Assembly (NCBI RefSeq): GCF_018449515.1
Contig: NZ_JAAVUQ010000001.1
Coordinates: 124,001-188,000, forward strand
Length of the DNA: 64,000 nucleotides
Origin: Caballeronia sp. dw_19
GTDB taxonomy: Bacteria > Pseudomonadota > Gammaproteobacteria > Burkholderiales > Burkholderiaceae
Reading direction: 5' to 3'
Numbering within the stretch: the first letter of the stretch is position 1; each line of letters starts with the position of its first letter. Below are positions 46,894 to 56,244 of the stretch, one piece after another. The translations under genes and the position numbers were made by a program. The notes under the pieces are model-generated. The model worked only from the letters and a program-made list of their open reading frames with translations. It did not search any database and was not told where the DNA came from.

Positions 46894-48213
46894 TTAAAGT
46901 GTTTCTGCCTGCGCGGTTTCGCGCTTGCCGTAGGTCCGCGTCACATACTCACTGACGATTTGCTGGAAATCCTGGGCGATATGCTCGCCACGCAGCGTCT
47001 TGACCTTCACGCCATCGATAAACACCGGTGCCGCCGGATTTTCGCCCGATCCCGGCAAGCTGATGCCGATATTCGCCTGCTTCGACTCACCCGGTCCGTT
47101 CACAATGCAACCCATTACCGCGACGTGCATTTTCTCGACGCCGGGGAATTGATCACGCCACTCGGGCATTGCGTTGCGCAGATACGTCTGGATCTGCGAC
47201 GCCAGTTCCTGGAACAACGTGCTGGTGGTGCGTCCGCAGCCGGGGCATGCGATCACCATGGGCGTGAAAGAGCGCAGGCCCATGGTCTGCAGGATTTCCT
47301 GGCCGACGATCACTTCGCCGGTCCGCGCGCCGCCGGGTTCCGGGGTGAGCGAGATACGGATCGTGTCGCCGATTCCTTCCTGCAGCAGCACCGACAACGC
47401 CGCCGTCGACGCCACGATACCCTTCGATCCCATCCCCGCCTCGGTCAGGCCGAGGTGCAACGCGAAGCTGCAGCGTTTGGCCAGTTCGCGATACACGGCA
47501 ATCAGGTCCTGCACGCCGCTGACCTTGCACGACAGGATGATCTTGTCGCGCCCGAGGCCGAGTTCGACCGCGCGTTCAGCCGACCCGATCGCCGATTGAA
47601 TCAGCGCTTCGTACATGACACTTTGCGCTTCCCACGGGGTGGGACGGGCCGCGTTCTCGTCCATCATCCGCGCGAGCAGATCCTGGTCGAGACTGCCCCA
47701 ATTCACGCCGATCCGGACCGGTTTGTCATAACGCGCAGCCGCTTCGATCATCTGGGCGAACTGCGTGTCACGTTTTGCGCCGGCGCCTACGTTGCCCGGA
47801 TTGATCCGGTATTTCGACAACGCTTCGGCGCAAGCCGGATAGTCGCGCAACAGCGTATGACCGTTGTAATGAAAGTCCCCAACGAGCGGCACGGTCACGC
47901 CCATCCGGTCAAGTTGCTCGCGTACCGCGGGCACCGCTGCTGCGGCTTCGGGCGTATTCACCGTGATCCGCACCAGTTCCGATCCGGCTTGCGCCAGTTC
48001 CTTGACCTGGATCGCCGTGCCGATGGCGTCGGCGGTATCGGTATTCGTCATCGACTGGATGCGCACGGGCGCATCGCCGCCGATTGTCACGAGCTGGCCG
48101 CCCCAGCGGACGTCGACGGCGTGCGATGCGCGCCGTTTCCACGATCCGCCGAAAACTGGCTCCGACGAACAAATCTTGCTTTCAATAAGGGGTTGTTGAG
48201 CTTCGGATTGCAT
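46894..48213 (-). CDS. ispG: 4-hydroxy-3-methylbut-2-enyl-diphosphate synthase (IspG/GcpE)
   Basis: A 439-residue iron-sulfur enzyme of the non-mevalonate isoprenoid pathway. The TIM-barrel part has [17 protein letters not shown] and [20 protein letters not shown]; the cluster cysteines are in [11 protein letters not shown] and in [19 protein letters not shown], with the glutamate ligand in GPGESK. The ATG at 48213 gives the normal length; a longer in-frame extension upstream has no similarity. It precedes hisS by 6 bp and follows the rodZ-like gene, a conserved order. Confidence 0.96.
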   Translation of the reverse strand: MQSEAQQPLIESKICSSEPVFGGSWKRRASHAVDVRWGGQLVTIGGDAPVRIQSMTNTDTADAIGTAIQVKELAQAGSELVRITVNTPEAAAAVPAVREQLDRMGVTVPLVGDFHYNGHTLLRDYPACAEALSKYRINPGNVGAGAKRDTQFAQMIEAAARYDKPVRIGVNWGSLDQDLLARMMDENAARPTPWEAQSVMYEALIQSAIGSAERAVELGLGRDKIILSCKVSGVQDLIAVYRELAKRCSFALHLGLTEAGMGSKGIVASTAALSVLLQEGIGDTIRISLTPEPGGARTGEVIVGQEILQTMGLRSFTPMVIACPGCGRTTSTLFQELASQIQTYLRNAMPEWRDQFPGVEKMHVAVMGCIVNGPGESKQANIGISLPGSGENPAAPVFIDGVKVKTLRGEHIAQDFQQIVSEYVTRTYGKRETAQAETL

Positions 48214-48466
48214 CGAAAGACCCTTTGCGCCGCCGGCTATCACACGGTGACGCGTATCTGGACATGAATGAGACTCGAGGACATAAAAACGGCGCCGCCA
48301 CCTTTGCGACGCCTTGATGAAATCTTCGCACAACTCCGTGTCAAGGCTGAGAACCGACCTCAAAGCCCCTCACGCCGTGTGGCGTAATTCTTTCAAGCCC
48401 GCGTCCTGTAACGGCGCGGGCCTGATCATGCACGAATGCACGCTTGGACGACCCGGGGCCGCGAGA

Positions 48467-49666
48467 TCAGGGCAGCGAAAAGCGGGCGACGTTGCCCTTC
48501 GCAGGACCAAATTTGGCTGGTTCGACGGGTTGTCCGTCGAACGTCAGCGAATCGAGGCCTGCCCGATTTCCAACCGTGATCTTGAACGGCGCGTCGCCTG
48601 CCACTCGTTGCACGCTGCCAGCCTTGACCAGGCCTGAAAACACTTCCTTGCCGTCCTTCTGGCGCACGCTGAACCAGCTATCGCTCGCCACCTTCAATTC
48701 GAGTTCGTTGGCGCCGGTACCAACTGAAGCAGTCGCTGACGCGGTAACAGCCGCATCCGCCGATAGCGCCGGTTTCGCTGCATTCGCCAACGGCGCCGTC
48801 ACCGGAGCGCTCGCACTTTGTGCATGTGCGGCGGCGCCCTGAACGGCCGTAATAGTGGACGATGACGCGGGCAGCGCATTCGTACCTAGCGGGCTCGGCA
48901 TCGGCTGGGCACCTGCCTGCGTTCCAGCCTGAGCTTGAGCCTCAGTTGCATTAGCCGGCGGCTCAGTAGCGGCGTCACCCGACGCAACCGAACCCGTATT
49001 GGCCGTTGCTTCGTCGGTAGCCGCCACCGACGAACTCGCACTGGTTTCGCTGTTCGTTGCCTGAGTTGCATTGTTGGCGCTGGCCTTCAGCCGGGCAAAC
49101 CACGCGGCGGAATCCCCACCCGTGTGCCACATGGCGAGCGCAATCACGGCAACGATCACCGCGGCAACGCCCCATAACCAGGACCGGCGTCGCGGCGAAC
49201 TGCCAAGCGGGACCGACACGCGGCCGCGCGGCAAACCCGCACCTGACGATGCCGGCAACGACAAATTCTGCTCGACCGGACCATTCGCGTGTCGCAGCGC
49301 GGCGGTGAACGGAGCCGGATCGGCGCCCATGATTTTCGCGTAACTGCGCACAATGCCCGTCGCGAAATTCCGGTCGGGGAAAAGGCTGAGATCGCCGCTC
49401 TCGAGCGCACGCAGCTTCTGCGGCGATACCTTCAGCCGCGCGGATACGTCGTCCAGAGACCAGTTCTTCGCTTCGCGAAGCTGCGTAAGTCGCGCACCGA
49501 CTGCTGCGACCGAATCAAGACTCGCTGCCTGCTGAATGCCGCCCGGCGTGGTACTGGCGGCGCTCGCGACGTTCTCGGGCTGGCTTCCGGGCAAAGCTCC
49601 GGCCTGACTGCCTGATTGGCCACCTTTATGAGCGCCGAAAGGCGTCGGGTGCTGCGGCTCACTCAT
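48467..49666 (-). CDS. rodZ: RodZ-like helix-turn-helix membrane protein
   Basis: A 399-residue protein with the RodZ layout. The cytoplasmic helix-turn-helix is at about 50-130 (VGARLTQLREAKNWSLDDVS, then LKVSPQKLRALESGDLSLFP). One membrane helix follows (SWLWGVAAVIVAVIALAMWH), then a long Ala/Thr/Ser-rich periplasmic linker and a C-terminal DUF4115 domain (ELELKVASDSWFSVRQKDGK, VQRVAGDAPFKITVGNRAGL). RodZ links MreB to the elongation machinery and cell shape. The N-terminal 50 residues before the domain are low-complexity. Position directly before ispG is the normal one. Confidence 0.88.
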   Translation of the reverse strand: MSEPQHPTPFGAHKGGQSGSQAGALPGSQPENVASAASTTPGGIQQAASLDSVAAVGARLTQLREAKNWSLDDVSARLKVSPQKLRALESGDLSLFPDRNFATGIVRSYAKIMGADPAPFTAALRHANGPVEQNLSLPASSGAGLPRGRVSVPLGSSPRRRSWLWGVAAVIVAVIALAMWHTGGDSAAWFARLKASANNATQATNSETSASSSVAATDEATANTGSVASGDAATEPPANATEAQAQAGTQAGAQPMPSPLGTNALPASSSTITAVQGAAAHAQSASAPVTAPLANAAKPALSADAAVTASATASVGTGANELELKVASDSWFSVRQKDGKEVFSGLVKAGSVQRVAGDAPFKITVGNRAGLDSLTFDGQPVEPAKFGPAKGNVARFSLP

Positions 49667-49879
49667 CCCAAATTCCTCGCATTGATTCTTTTTTGTCGCT
49701 GTTCAGCTTCGTTGCTGACCTTAGCGTCACCGCGGACACAGCCGAGTCGGCGTTGCAGACGGCTTTATAACAAAATGCACGGCATTGTGCGCCGTCTTCT
49801 ATCATTTATTGCCGAATTTTCCGGTTTTTCCGCTGAATGAGTCGCCGCAGGTCGGCAGCACGACCCTCCCGCCGGAAGC

Positions 49880-51022
49880 TCAGACAGCGCGAACCTCGAT
49901 GACCTTCGCGGACTTGCCCATGCGCTGGGCCAGCCGCGTACGATCCTGAACCTCGCCGGCCAACTGGCCGCATGCCGCATCGATGTCGTCGCCGCGCGTC
50001 TTGCGCACAGTTGTCACAACGCCAGCGTCCATCAGCACCTGCGCGAATCGCTTGATCTGTTCGTTGCTCGAGCGCGTCAAACCCGACTCGGGGAACGGAT
50101 TGAACGGAATCAGGTTGAATTTGCACGGCACATCACGCGTAAGCGCAACCAGCTCGCGCGCGTGCGCTTCGCTGTCGTTCACGCCGTCGAGCATGCAATA
50201 TTCGAATGTGACGAAATCGCGCGGCGCGACCAACAGGTAACGCTGGCACGCAGCCATCAATTCACGCAGCGGATATTTCTTGTTCAACGGCACCAGCATG
50301 TCGCGAAGCGAATCAGTGGGCGCATGCAGCGACACGGCAAGCGCCACCGGCAGATCCGCGCCGAGACGGTCCATCATGGGAACGACACCCGATGTGGACA
50401 ACGTCACGCGGCGACGCGACAGTCCGTATGCGTTGTCGTCGAGCATCAGCCGCATGGCCGGCACGACGGCGTCGTAGTTGAGCAGGGGTTCGCCCATGCC
50501 CATCATCACGACGTTGGTCACGACGCGATCGGCCTTGCCGTTATTCGGTGCGCCGTAACTATCGCTTTTCGAGGCCCGCAGCGCAAACTCGGCCATGCGC
50601 AACTGGCCGATGATCTCGCCCGTGCTCAGATTGCGCGAAAAACCCTGCTTGCCGGTGGAACAAAACCGGCAATTCACGGCGCAGCCCGCTTGCGACGAAA
50701 CGCAAAGCGTGCCGCGATTTTCTTCCGGGATGTACACGGTTTCGACCGCGTTGCTGTTGCCCACGTCGATCAGCCACTTGCGTGTGCCGTCTGTGGACAC
50801 GTGATCGCGGACGATGGCGGGCATATCCAGGCTTGCCCGCCCTTTCAATTTTTCACGCAGCGATTTCGCCAGGTCCGTCATGCCGTCGAAGTCGTCGGCA
50901 CCGAACTGATGAATCCAGCGTTGCAATTGCTTGGCGCGAAACGGCTTTTCGCCCAGGCTGTCGCAATAAGCGACGAGCCCGGCGGCATCGAGGTCCAGAA
51001 GGTTGACTGTTGCAGCTGTCAT
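49880..51022 (-). CDS. rlmN: Dual-specificity RNA methyltransferase RlmN
   Basis: A 380-residue radical-SAM enzyme that methylates A2503 of 23S rRNA and A37 of certain tRNAs at C2. The cluster motif is [20 protein letters not shown], with [14 protein letters not shown] following. The C-terminal segment [20 protein letters not shown] contains the cysteine that takes part in methyl transfer. The N-terminal accessory domain ([20 protein letters not shown]) is intact. It lies between ndk and rodZ in the same direction, 99 bp after ndk. Confidence 0.96.
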   Translation of the reverse strand: MTAATVNLLDLDAAGLVAYCDSLGEKPFRAKQLQRWIHQFGADDFDGMTDLAKSLREKLKGRASLDMPAIVRDHVSTDGTRKWLIDVGNSNAVETVYIPEENRGTLCVSSQAGCAVNCRFCSTGKQGFSRNLSTGEIIGQLRMAEFALRASKSDSYGAPNNGKADRVVTNVVMMGMGEPLLNYDAVVPAMRLMLDDNAYGLSRRRVTLSTSGVVPMMDRLGADLPVALAVSLHAPTDSLRDMLVPLNKKYPLRELMAACQRYLLVAPRDFVTFEYCMLDGVNDSEAHARELVALTRDVPCKFNLIPFNPFPESGLTRSSNEQIKRFAQVLMDAGVVTTVRKTRGDDIDAACGQLAGEVQDRTRLAQRMGKSAKVIEVRAV

Positions 51023-51121
51023 TTCGATTCTGCCATTTCCTTGCTGAGCGAAAAATGGAACGCGTTCTGAGCCGCACTCCAGCTATTTCGCGCCAATTCC
51101 TGCGATAAATCTACTCCCGAA

Positions 51122-51547
51122 TCAACGCGAATAGACGTTCACTTCGGGGAAGAAGAAAGCGATTTCCTGACGTGCGGTTTCAGCCGCGTCCGAACCGTGG
51201 ACCGCGTTAGCGTCGATGCTGTCGGCGAAATCCGCGCGGATCGTGCCCTTGTCAGCCTTCTTCGGGTCGGTTGCGCCCATCAGGTCACGATTCGTCAGGA
51301 TGGCGTTTTCGCCTTCCAGCGCCTGGATCATCACGGGGCCCGAGATCATGAATTCGACCAGGTCCTTGAAGAACGGGCGGGCAGCGTGAACTGCGTAGAA
51401 CTTTTCCGCGTCAGCGCGCGACAGGTGGACCATGCGAGCTGCGATGATCTTGAGGCCAGCTTGCTCAAAACGGCTGTAGATCTGGCCGATCACATTCTTT
51501 GCCACTGCATCCGGTTTAATAATCGACAGGGTGCGCTCGATCGCCAT
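51122..51547 (-). CDS. ndk: Nucleoside diphosphate kinase
   Basis: A 141-residue enzyme that transfers phosphate between nucleoside di- and triphosphates through a phosphohistidine. The catalytic histidine is H117 in ANAVHGSDA. It begins [20 protein letters not shown]. An in-frame ATG four codons earlier (51559) is unlikely to be used because AGTTTTTCATGGCG provides little ribosome site in either case and family length favours 51547. First gene of the ndk-rlmN pair, with divergent yccA-like gene upstream. Confidence 0.97.
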   Translation of the reverse strand: MAIERTLSIIKPDAVAKNVIGQIYSRFEQAGLKIIAARMVHLSRADAEKFYAVHAARPFFKDLVEFMISGPVMIQALEGENAILTNRDLMGATDPKKADKGTIRADFADSIDANAVHGSDAAETARQEIAFFFPEVNVYSR

Positions 51548-51956
51548 GAAAAACTCCAAAAAATGAACGGGTTACGAATATAAATGAATCGACAATTGTA
51601 GCACGAAGCATTGTATGATTGCGATGGAAACCTTACGACTTCGTAAGCGTCAAAGCAAGGAATGAATTGCAGTGCGGATTGCAGCGTGGGTATGAAACGC
51701 GCGGTAATTTTCCCGGTCTTCGTACTGCACAGCAACATCGTTGATTTCGGCGCAAGATAGCGCCATATTTTGTGTGGGAAGGGCCGTCGTGTCCGAAGCG
51801 TACAATGCAGCTAAAGGTCTTCGCGGCCAATCGTCCAACCAGGCCGCCTGACTGACAAAAGCCGTGTTTTCGCACGGTAGCGCCGGCGTTTTACGGCAAA
51901 TCAAGCCGGTGTTTTTGAACCAGATGGCTTTACACAAGTTTAGGCAAGGAGAAACC
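51548..51956. other. Divergent intergenic region between ndk and the BI-1/YccA gene
   Basis: A 409-bp, relatively AT-rich gap with promoters for both genes. It includes a perfect 16-bp dyad at 51632-51647. TACAAT-type -10 boxes for ndk are visible on the minus strand near 51595-51620. No gene is supportable. Confidence 0.5.
51632..51647. promoter_or_regulatory. Perfect inverted repeat upstream of ndk
   Basis: CTTACGA, CT, TCGTAAG: two 7-bp arms around a 2-base centre, 85 bp upstream of the ndk start codon. It has the form of an operator. I do not recognise the cognate regulator. Confidence 0.4.
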
Positions 51957-52655
51957 ATGAACGAATCCCCTTACGGTTTTGGCCGCAGCGGTAGCGTCAC
52001 GTCGTCCGAAACCCGCAACCGCGTACTCCGGAACACCTACTGGCTGCTCGCGCTGTCCATGGTCCCAACCGTATTGGGCGCGTGGGTCGGCGTAGCAACG
52101 GGCTTCTCCCTGTTCGCGGCTACCAGCCCCGCCATGAGCTTCATCGCATTCATGGCAATTGCGTTCGGCTTCATGTTCGCCATCGAGCGCACCAAGAACA
52201 GCAGCATCGGCGTGTTCGTGCTGCTCGGCTTTACGTTCTTCATGGGCCTGATGCTGTCGCGTTTGCTGAGCTTCATTCTCGGCTACACGAACGGGCCGCA
52301 GCTCATCATGATGGCGTTTGGTGGCACTGGTGTGATCTTCGCTGCCATGGCGACTATCGCGACGGTCAGCAAGCGCGACTTTTCCGGTCTTGGCAAGTGG
52401 CTCTTCATGGGCGTACTGGTATTGCTGCTGGCCGCGTTCGCGAACGTGTTCCTGCACCTGCCGGCCTTGATGCTGACGGTATCGGTGCTGGCTATCGTGA
52501 TCTTCTCGGCGTACATGCTGTTCGACGTCCAGCGCGTGGTGAATGGCGGCGAAACGAATTACATCAGCGCCGCGCTCGCGATCTATCTGGATTTGTACAA
52601 CGTGTTCACGAACCTGTTGATGTTGCTCGGTATCTTTGGTGGCAACCGGAACTGA
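51957..52655 (+). CDS. BAX inhibitor-1/YccA family membrane protein
   Basis: A 232-residue inner-membrane protein with seven predicted hydrophobic spans, starting at YWLLALSMVPTVLGAWVGVA and ending in NVFTNLLMLLGIFGGNRN. Family features are FMAIAFGFMFAIERTKNSSI and LFDVQRVVNGGETNYISAAL (the conserved D in the last helices). In E. coli, YccA is a substrate and modulator of FtsH; the HflKC genes of this window act on the same protease. AGGAG precedes the ATG at 51957. It is divergent from ndk and ends in a strong terminator. Confidence 0.93.
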   Translation: MNESPYGFGRSGSVTSSETRNRVLRNTYWLLALSMVPTVLGAWVGVATGFSLFAATSPAMSFIAFMAIAFGFMFAIERTKNSSIGVFVLLGFTFFMGLMLSRLLSFILGYTNGPQLIMMAFGGTGVIFAAMATIATVSKRDFSGLGKWLFMGVLVLLLAAFANVFLHLPALMLTVSVLAIVIFSAYMLFDVQRVVNGGETNYISAALAIYLDLYNVFTNLLMLLGIFGGNRN

Positions 52656-52681
52656 TTGCGCGTTGATCGTGCTTCGCTCGT

Positions 52682-52713
52682 AAAAACCGGCCTTTTCGAA
52701 GGCCGGTTTTTTT
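52682..52713 (+). terminator. Rho-independent terminator of the BI-1/YccA gene
   Basis: AAAACCGGCCTT, tetraloop TTCG, AAGGCCGGTTTT and further T residues. It begins 28 bp after the stop codon. The stem and loop are near ideal. Confidence 0.93.
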
Positions 52714-52761
52714 GTGCTCGTTTTTTGTGCTCAGAAAGCTTGGGGATTCAAAGCCTGGGAT

Positions 52762-54183
52762 TCAGTCGCGCTCAAACAGCGCAATCGATTCGACGTGCGA
52801 TGTATGCGGAAACATGTTCACTACTCCCGCGCCCTTCATGCGATAACCGGCATCGCGCACGAGCACGCCCGCGTCTCGGGCGAGTGTTGCCGGATTGCAG
52901 GAGACGTACACAATCCGCTTGGGCAACACGCCCTCGCCGCTCTGAGCAATTTCCCCCAACGCCTTCGATACCGCCAGCGCGCCCTCACGCGGTGGATCAA
53001 TGAGGATCTTGTCGAAGGGACCTAGCGCGCGAAAATCGTCTGCTGTGATCTCGAAGAGGTTTCGGCATGCGAACGATGTATGCTCATGAACGCCATTTGT
53101 CCTGGCATTTTCCAGCGCACGTTCGGTCAGGCCCGCGCTTCCCTCGATACCCACCACTTCACGCGCCATCCGCGCGAGCGGCAATGTGAAATTGCCGATA
53201 CCGCAAAACAGATCCAGTACCCGATCCGTGCGCTGCGCGGCCAGCAGCCGCAACGCGCGGCTGACGAGTACCCGGTTGATCTGATGATTGACCTGGGTGA
53301 AATCGGTTGGCTTGAACGGCATGCGGATGCCGAATTCCGGCAGCGTGTAAGCCAGTTCCTGCCCCAGAGGATAAAACGGGTAAGCCGTCTCCGGCCCCTT
53401 TGGCTGCAGCCAGAACTGGACGCCATGGGCATCGGCGAAAATACGCAGCAGCGCTTCGTCCGCCTGCGTCAGTGGTTCAAGAATTCGCAGCACCAGTGCG
53501 GTTATCTCGGCCCCAACGGCCACTTCGATCTGCGGCAGCCGGTCGCGAATGGATAAATCGCGGACGAGCGCGCGCAGCGGCATCAACAGCGCCGACACAT
53601 TCGGATGCAGGACGTCGCAAGTTTCCATATCGGCGACAAAACTGCTCTTTTTCTCGTGGAATCCCACCAGCGCGCCACCCTTTCCCGCGATCAGCCGCAC
53701 AGCCAGCCGCGCCCGATACCGGTATCCCCACGACGGCCCGTGAATGGGCCGGTAGATCGTTTCCGCGTGGAGCTTGCCGATGTGCTGCAGGTCATCCTCG
53801 AGGACGCGTTGCTTGACGGCGATCTGCGCCCGCACGTCGAGGTGCTGCATGGAGCAGCCGCCGCATTTACTGAAATAAGGGCATTTCGGCCGCGTGCGCA
53901 TGACGCTTTCACGCAGGATTTTAATTAGCAGCGCCTGCTCGAATGCGGCCTTCTTGCGAAAACTCGCATACAACACGCGTTCACCCGGCAGCGCGCCTTC
54001 CACGAAAATAACCTTGCCGTCCGAGCCGTCCGAGCCGTCCTCGGCCGTCGCGCGGCCGACACCTTGGGCATCCATATCGAGCGATTTGATTTCGATCTCG
54101 AGCGGCGCGGCCGAAGGGTCCAGAGGAACGATCCGAGTCGGCGGATTCCAGCGATTACGCGATTTTTTTCGAGCGTGAGACAC
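52762..54183 (-). CDS. rlmD: 23S rRNA (uracil-1939) methyltransferase RlmD
   Basis: A 473-residue SAM-dependent enzyme. The N-terminal TRAM domain ([20 protein letters not shown]) is followed by the iron-sulfur motif [20 protein letters not shown], the methyltransferase fold ([16 protein letters not shown]) and the catalytic region [10 protein letters not shown] and [12 protein letters not shown], whose cysteine is the nucleophile. It methylates the C5 position of U1939. It lies between the BI-1 gene, with which it converges, and an exonuclease gene. The first 28 residues are basic. Confidence 0.95.
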   Translation of the reverse strand: MSHARKKSRNRWNPPTRIVPLDPSAAPLEIEIKSLDMDAQGVGRATAEDGSDGSDGKVIFVEGALPGERVLYASFRKKAAFEQALLIKILRESVMRTRPKCPYFSKCGGCSMQHLDVRAQIAVKQRVLEDDLQHIGKLHAETIYRPIHGPSWGYRYRARLAVRLIAGKGGALVGFHEKKSSFVADMETCDVLHPNVSALLMPLRALVRDLSIRDRLPQIEVAVGAEITALVLRILEPLTQADEALLRIFADAHGVQFWLQPKGPETAYPFYPLGQELAYTLPEFGIRMPFKPTDFTQVNHQINRVLVSRALRLLAAQRTDRVLDLFCGIGNFTLPLARMAREVVGIEGSAGLTERALENARTNGVHEHTSFACRNLFEITADDFRALGPFDKILIDPPREGALAVSKALGEIAQSGEGVLPKRIVYVSCNPATLARDAGVLVRDAGYRMKGAGVVNMFPHTSHVESIALFERD

Positions 54184-54237
54184 CTGCGGACTTCCTGGCT
54201 AATGTGAAAAGATGAACAATCGGGAAGTGGAAAACGA

Positions 54238-54262
54238 AACGAAAAGCGGGGCCAAGACCCCG
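54238..54262 (-). terminator. Terminator of the exonuclease gene
   Basis: Minus-strand CGGGG, six-base loop, CCCCG then CTTTTCGTTTT, 58 bp after the stop of the gene ending at 54320. The stem is short but GC-only. Confidence 0.6.
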
Positions 54263-54319
54263 GAAAAGAGCATTGAAAGCGAGATTGTAGACGATGCCGG
54301 GAGAGCCCCGGCGCGGTGC

Positions 54320-55096
54320 TCAGTCGTCGAACGCGGCCAGATATTCAGCCCAGTGGGACGCCGGCTCAAGCGCGAGCGCATTCTTTACGAAGCTGATCTC
54401 GTCGGCATACTCTTCTGCGGAAAACCCACCGCGCATCAGTTGAAAACGGCAATACATCAGGTACGTGTTGACCACGTCCGTCTCGCAATAATTGCGGATT
54501 TCTTCTATGCGCCCTTCCGAGTACGCCTGCCAGACCATGCCGCCGTCCATGCCCAGCTTGCCTGGAAAACCACACAGCTTGGCGAGCGCATCGAGCGGCG
54601 CGTTCGCGCGCGCCTGGTACATCGCGAGCACGTCCATCAGGTCAGTGTGGCGCGCGTGATAACGGCTGATGTAGTTGTTGTAGCGGAACTCGCGATCGTC
54701 GTTGCCCTGGTCCCAGTAGCGGGACGCGGCCACGCCATGCACCATCGCGCGGTAGTGCAGCACGGGCAGATCGAAACCGCCGCCATTCCATGAAACGAGT
54801 TGCGGCGTATATTTTTCGATCACCCGAAAAAACGACTGGATCAGCGACGCCTCCGAATCCGTCGTCGTGCCGAGCGAACGGACGCGAAAACCCGTGTTAT
54901 CACGAAACACGCACGAAATGGCGGCTATGCGCTGCAGATGATGCGGCAGGAAGTCGTTGCCCACCTTTTCGCGGCGTGCGGCGAACGCATGCTCCGCTAC
55001 CTCGATGTCGGTCAGCGTGGCGGGAAGAGAATCGAGACGGCGAATACCGTCGACATCGGGAATCGTCTCGATGTCGAATACGAGAATGGGTGTCAT
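54320..55096 (-). CDS. Predicted 3'-5' exonuclease, PolB-like
   Basis: A 258-residue protein of the DnaQ-like/RNase H fold exonuclease group related to the proofreading domain of family B polymerases. The catalytic acids are in ILVFDIETIPDVDG (motif I), SWNGGGFDLPVLHYRA (motif II) and IRNYCETDVVNTYLMYCRF (motif III). No polymerase domain is attached. Its substrate is not known. It sits between rlmD and rpoS on the minus strand; start at 55096 opens directly with the first beta strand. Stand-alone members occur in many beta-proteobacteria. Confidence 0.88.
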   Translation of the reverse strand: MTPILVFDIETIPDVDGIRRLDSLPATLTDIEVAEHAFAARREKVGNDFLPHHLQRIAAISCVFRDNTGFRVRSLGTTTDSEASLIQSFFRVIEKYTPQLVSWNGGGFDLPVLHYRAMVHGVAASRYWDQGNDDREFRYNNYISRYHARHTDLMDVLAMYQARANAPLDALAKLCGFPGKLGMDGGMVWQAYSEGRIEEIRNYCETDVVNTYLMYCRFQLMRGGFSAEEYADEISFVKNALALEPASHWAEYLAAFDD

Positions 55097-55138
55097 TATT
55101 TTTTTAAGGACAGCGTTGCAAGGACGGCGCCTCGCCTA

Positions 55139-56233
55139 CTAGAGCACGGCGTCTTTTCGCACACCGTTCGATGCGAAGAAACGCTTGAGCCGCACCAGCG
55201 CTTCTTGCTGGATCTGGCGTACGCGTTCGCGCGTCAGGCCCATTTCGTCGGCGAGTTCTTCGAGTGTGGCAGGCTCAATATGGTTCAGGCCGAAGCGGCG
55301 CTCGATCACGTGCCGGTGTTTGTCGGAGAGACGGGAAAGCCACAGCTTCGTGAGCGTTTCCAGTTCGCGATGCTGAACTTCCGAATCCGGAGACTGGCTT
55401 GCGTCGTCGGACAGCAGATCGAGCAGGCTGCTCGCCGGATCCAGATCCAACGGCGCATCGAGCGAGGCCGTGTGTTCGTTGAGCGCGAGGATGTCCGTGA
55501 CTTCCTCGGGCGTTTTGCCGGTGAGATGCGCGATGTCATCAATACTCGCATCGCGCCGGTCCGGCGCAATGGCCGCCGTCGAATTCGCCGAGCTTTTTTC
55601 GAGATGACGTTTCGCGCGCAGCACCTGATTGAGTTCTCGAATCACGTGAACAGGCAGGCGCACCGTGCGCGCCTGATTCATGATCGCGCGCTCGATGCTC
55701 TGCCGGATCCACCACGTGGCATACGTCGAAAACCGGAAACCACGCGTGGGATCGAATTTTTCGATAGCGTGCATCAAACCAAGATTGCCCTCCTCGATCA
55801 GATCGAGCAGCGGCACGCCACGATTCAAATACCCCTTCGCGATACTGACCACCAGCCGCAGATTGCGCTCGATCATGACCTGACGCGCTTCGAATTCGCC
55901 GGCTTTCGCCAGCCGCGAATAGCGTTGCTCTTCCTCGACTGTCAGCAGCGGCTTCACGCTGATTCGATTCAGGTAATGCTGGATTGTGTCGGCCGTGAGT
56001 TCGGCCTGCAAAATAGACTTGAAGTCGTCGACGTCGGGTACGGATTCAGCCGCAGCCTCGACGGCATCCTTGCCGTTCGCGCCATTGTCTTCGTCTGAAT
56101 CGAGCTCGGCGTCGGCCGTTTCGCCTTCAGATTCGTCTGCCTGGCTCGAAGCGCCGTCTTCCACCGTTGTCTGCGTGGGTCGGCTGATTGTCTCAGTCTC
56201 GGCTTGCGGCGGTTGGCGCTTCGATTTAGGCAT
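55139..56233 (-). CDS. rpoS: RNA polymerase sigma factor RpoS
   Basis: A 364-residue general stress and stationary-phase sigma factor. The order is a 95-residue acidic N-terminal extension, region 1.2 (DTIQHYLNRISVKPLLTVEE), region 2 (EGNLGLMHAIEKFDPTRGFR, then FSTYATWWIRQSIERAI), region 3 and region 4 (LEELADEMGLTRERVRQIQQ). The RLPVHVIRELN segment is typical of RpoS. Directly upstream is nlpD, within which the rpoS promoter lies in other proteobacteria. The extension beyond the usual start is longer than in E. coli (330 residues). The gene is not interrupted. Confidence 0.95.
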   Translation of the reverse strand: MPKSKRQPPQAETETISRPTQTTVEDGASSQADESEGETADAELDSDEDNGANGKDAVEAAAESVPDVDDFKSILQAELTADTIQHYLNRISVKPLLTVEEEQRYSRLAKAGEFEARQVMIERNLRLVVSIAKGYLNRGVPLLDLIEEGNLGLMHAIEKFDPTRGFRFSTYATWWIRQSIERAIMNQARTVRLPVHVIRELNQVLRAKRHLEKSSANSTAAIAPDRRDASIDDIAHLTGKTPEEVTDILALNEHTASLDAPLDLDPASSLLDLLSDDASQSPDSEVQHRELETLTKLWLSRLSDKHRHVIERRFGLNHIEPATLEELADEMGLTRERVRQIQQEALVRLKRFFASNGVRKDAVL

Positions 56234-56244
56234 GATGGCTTCGC

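Noticed and set aside
46960..48267. 435-codon plus-strand open frame opposite ispG
   Set aside because: Shadow of ispG; no family similarity.
54800..56098. 432-codon plus-strand open frame opposite rpoS
   Set aside because: Shadow of rpoS and the exonuclease gene.
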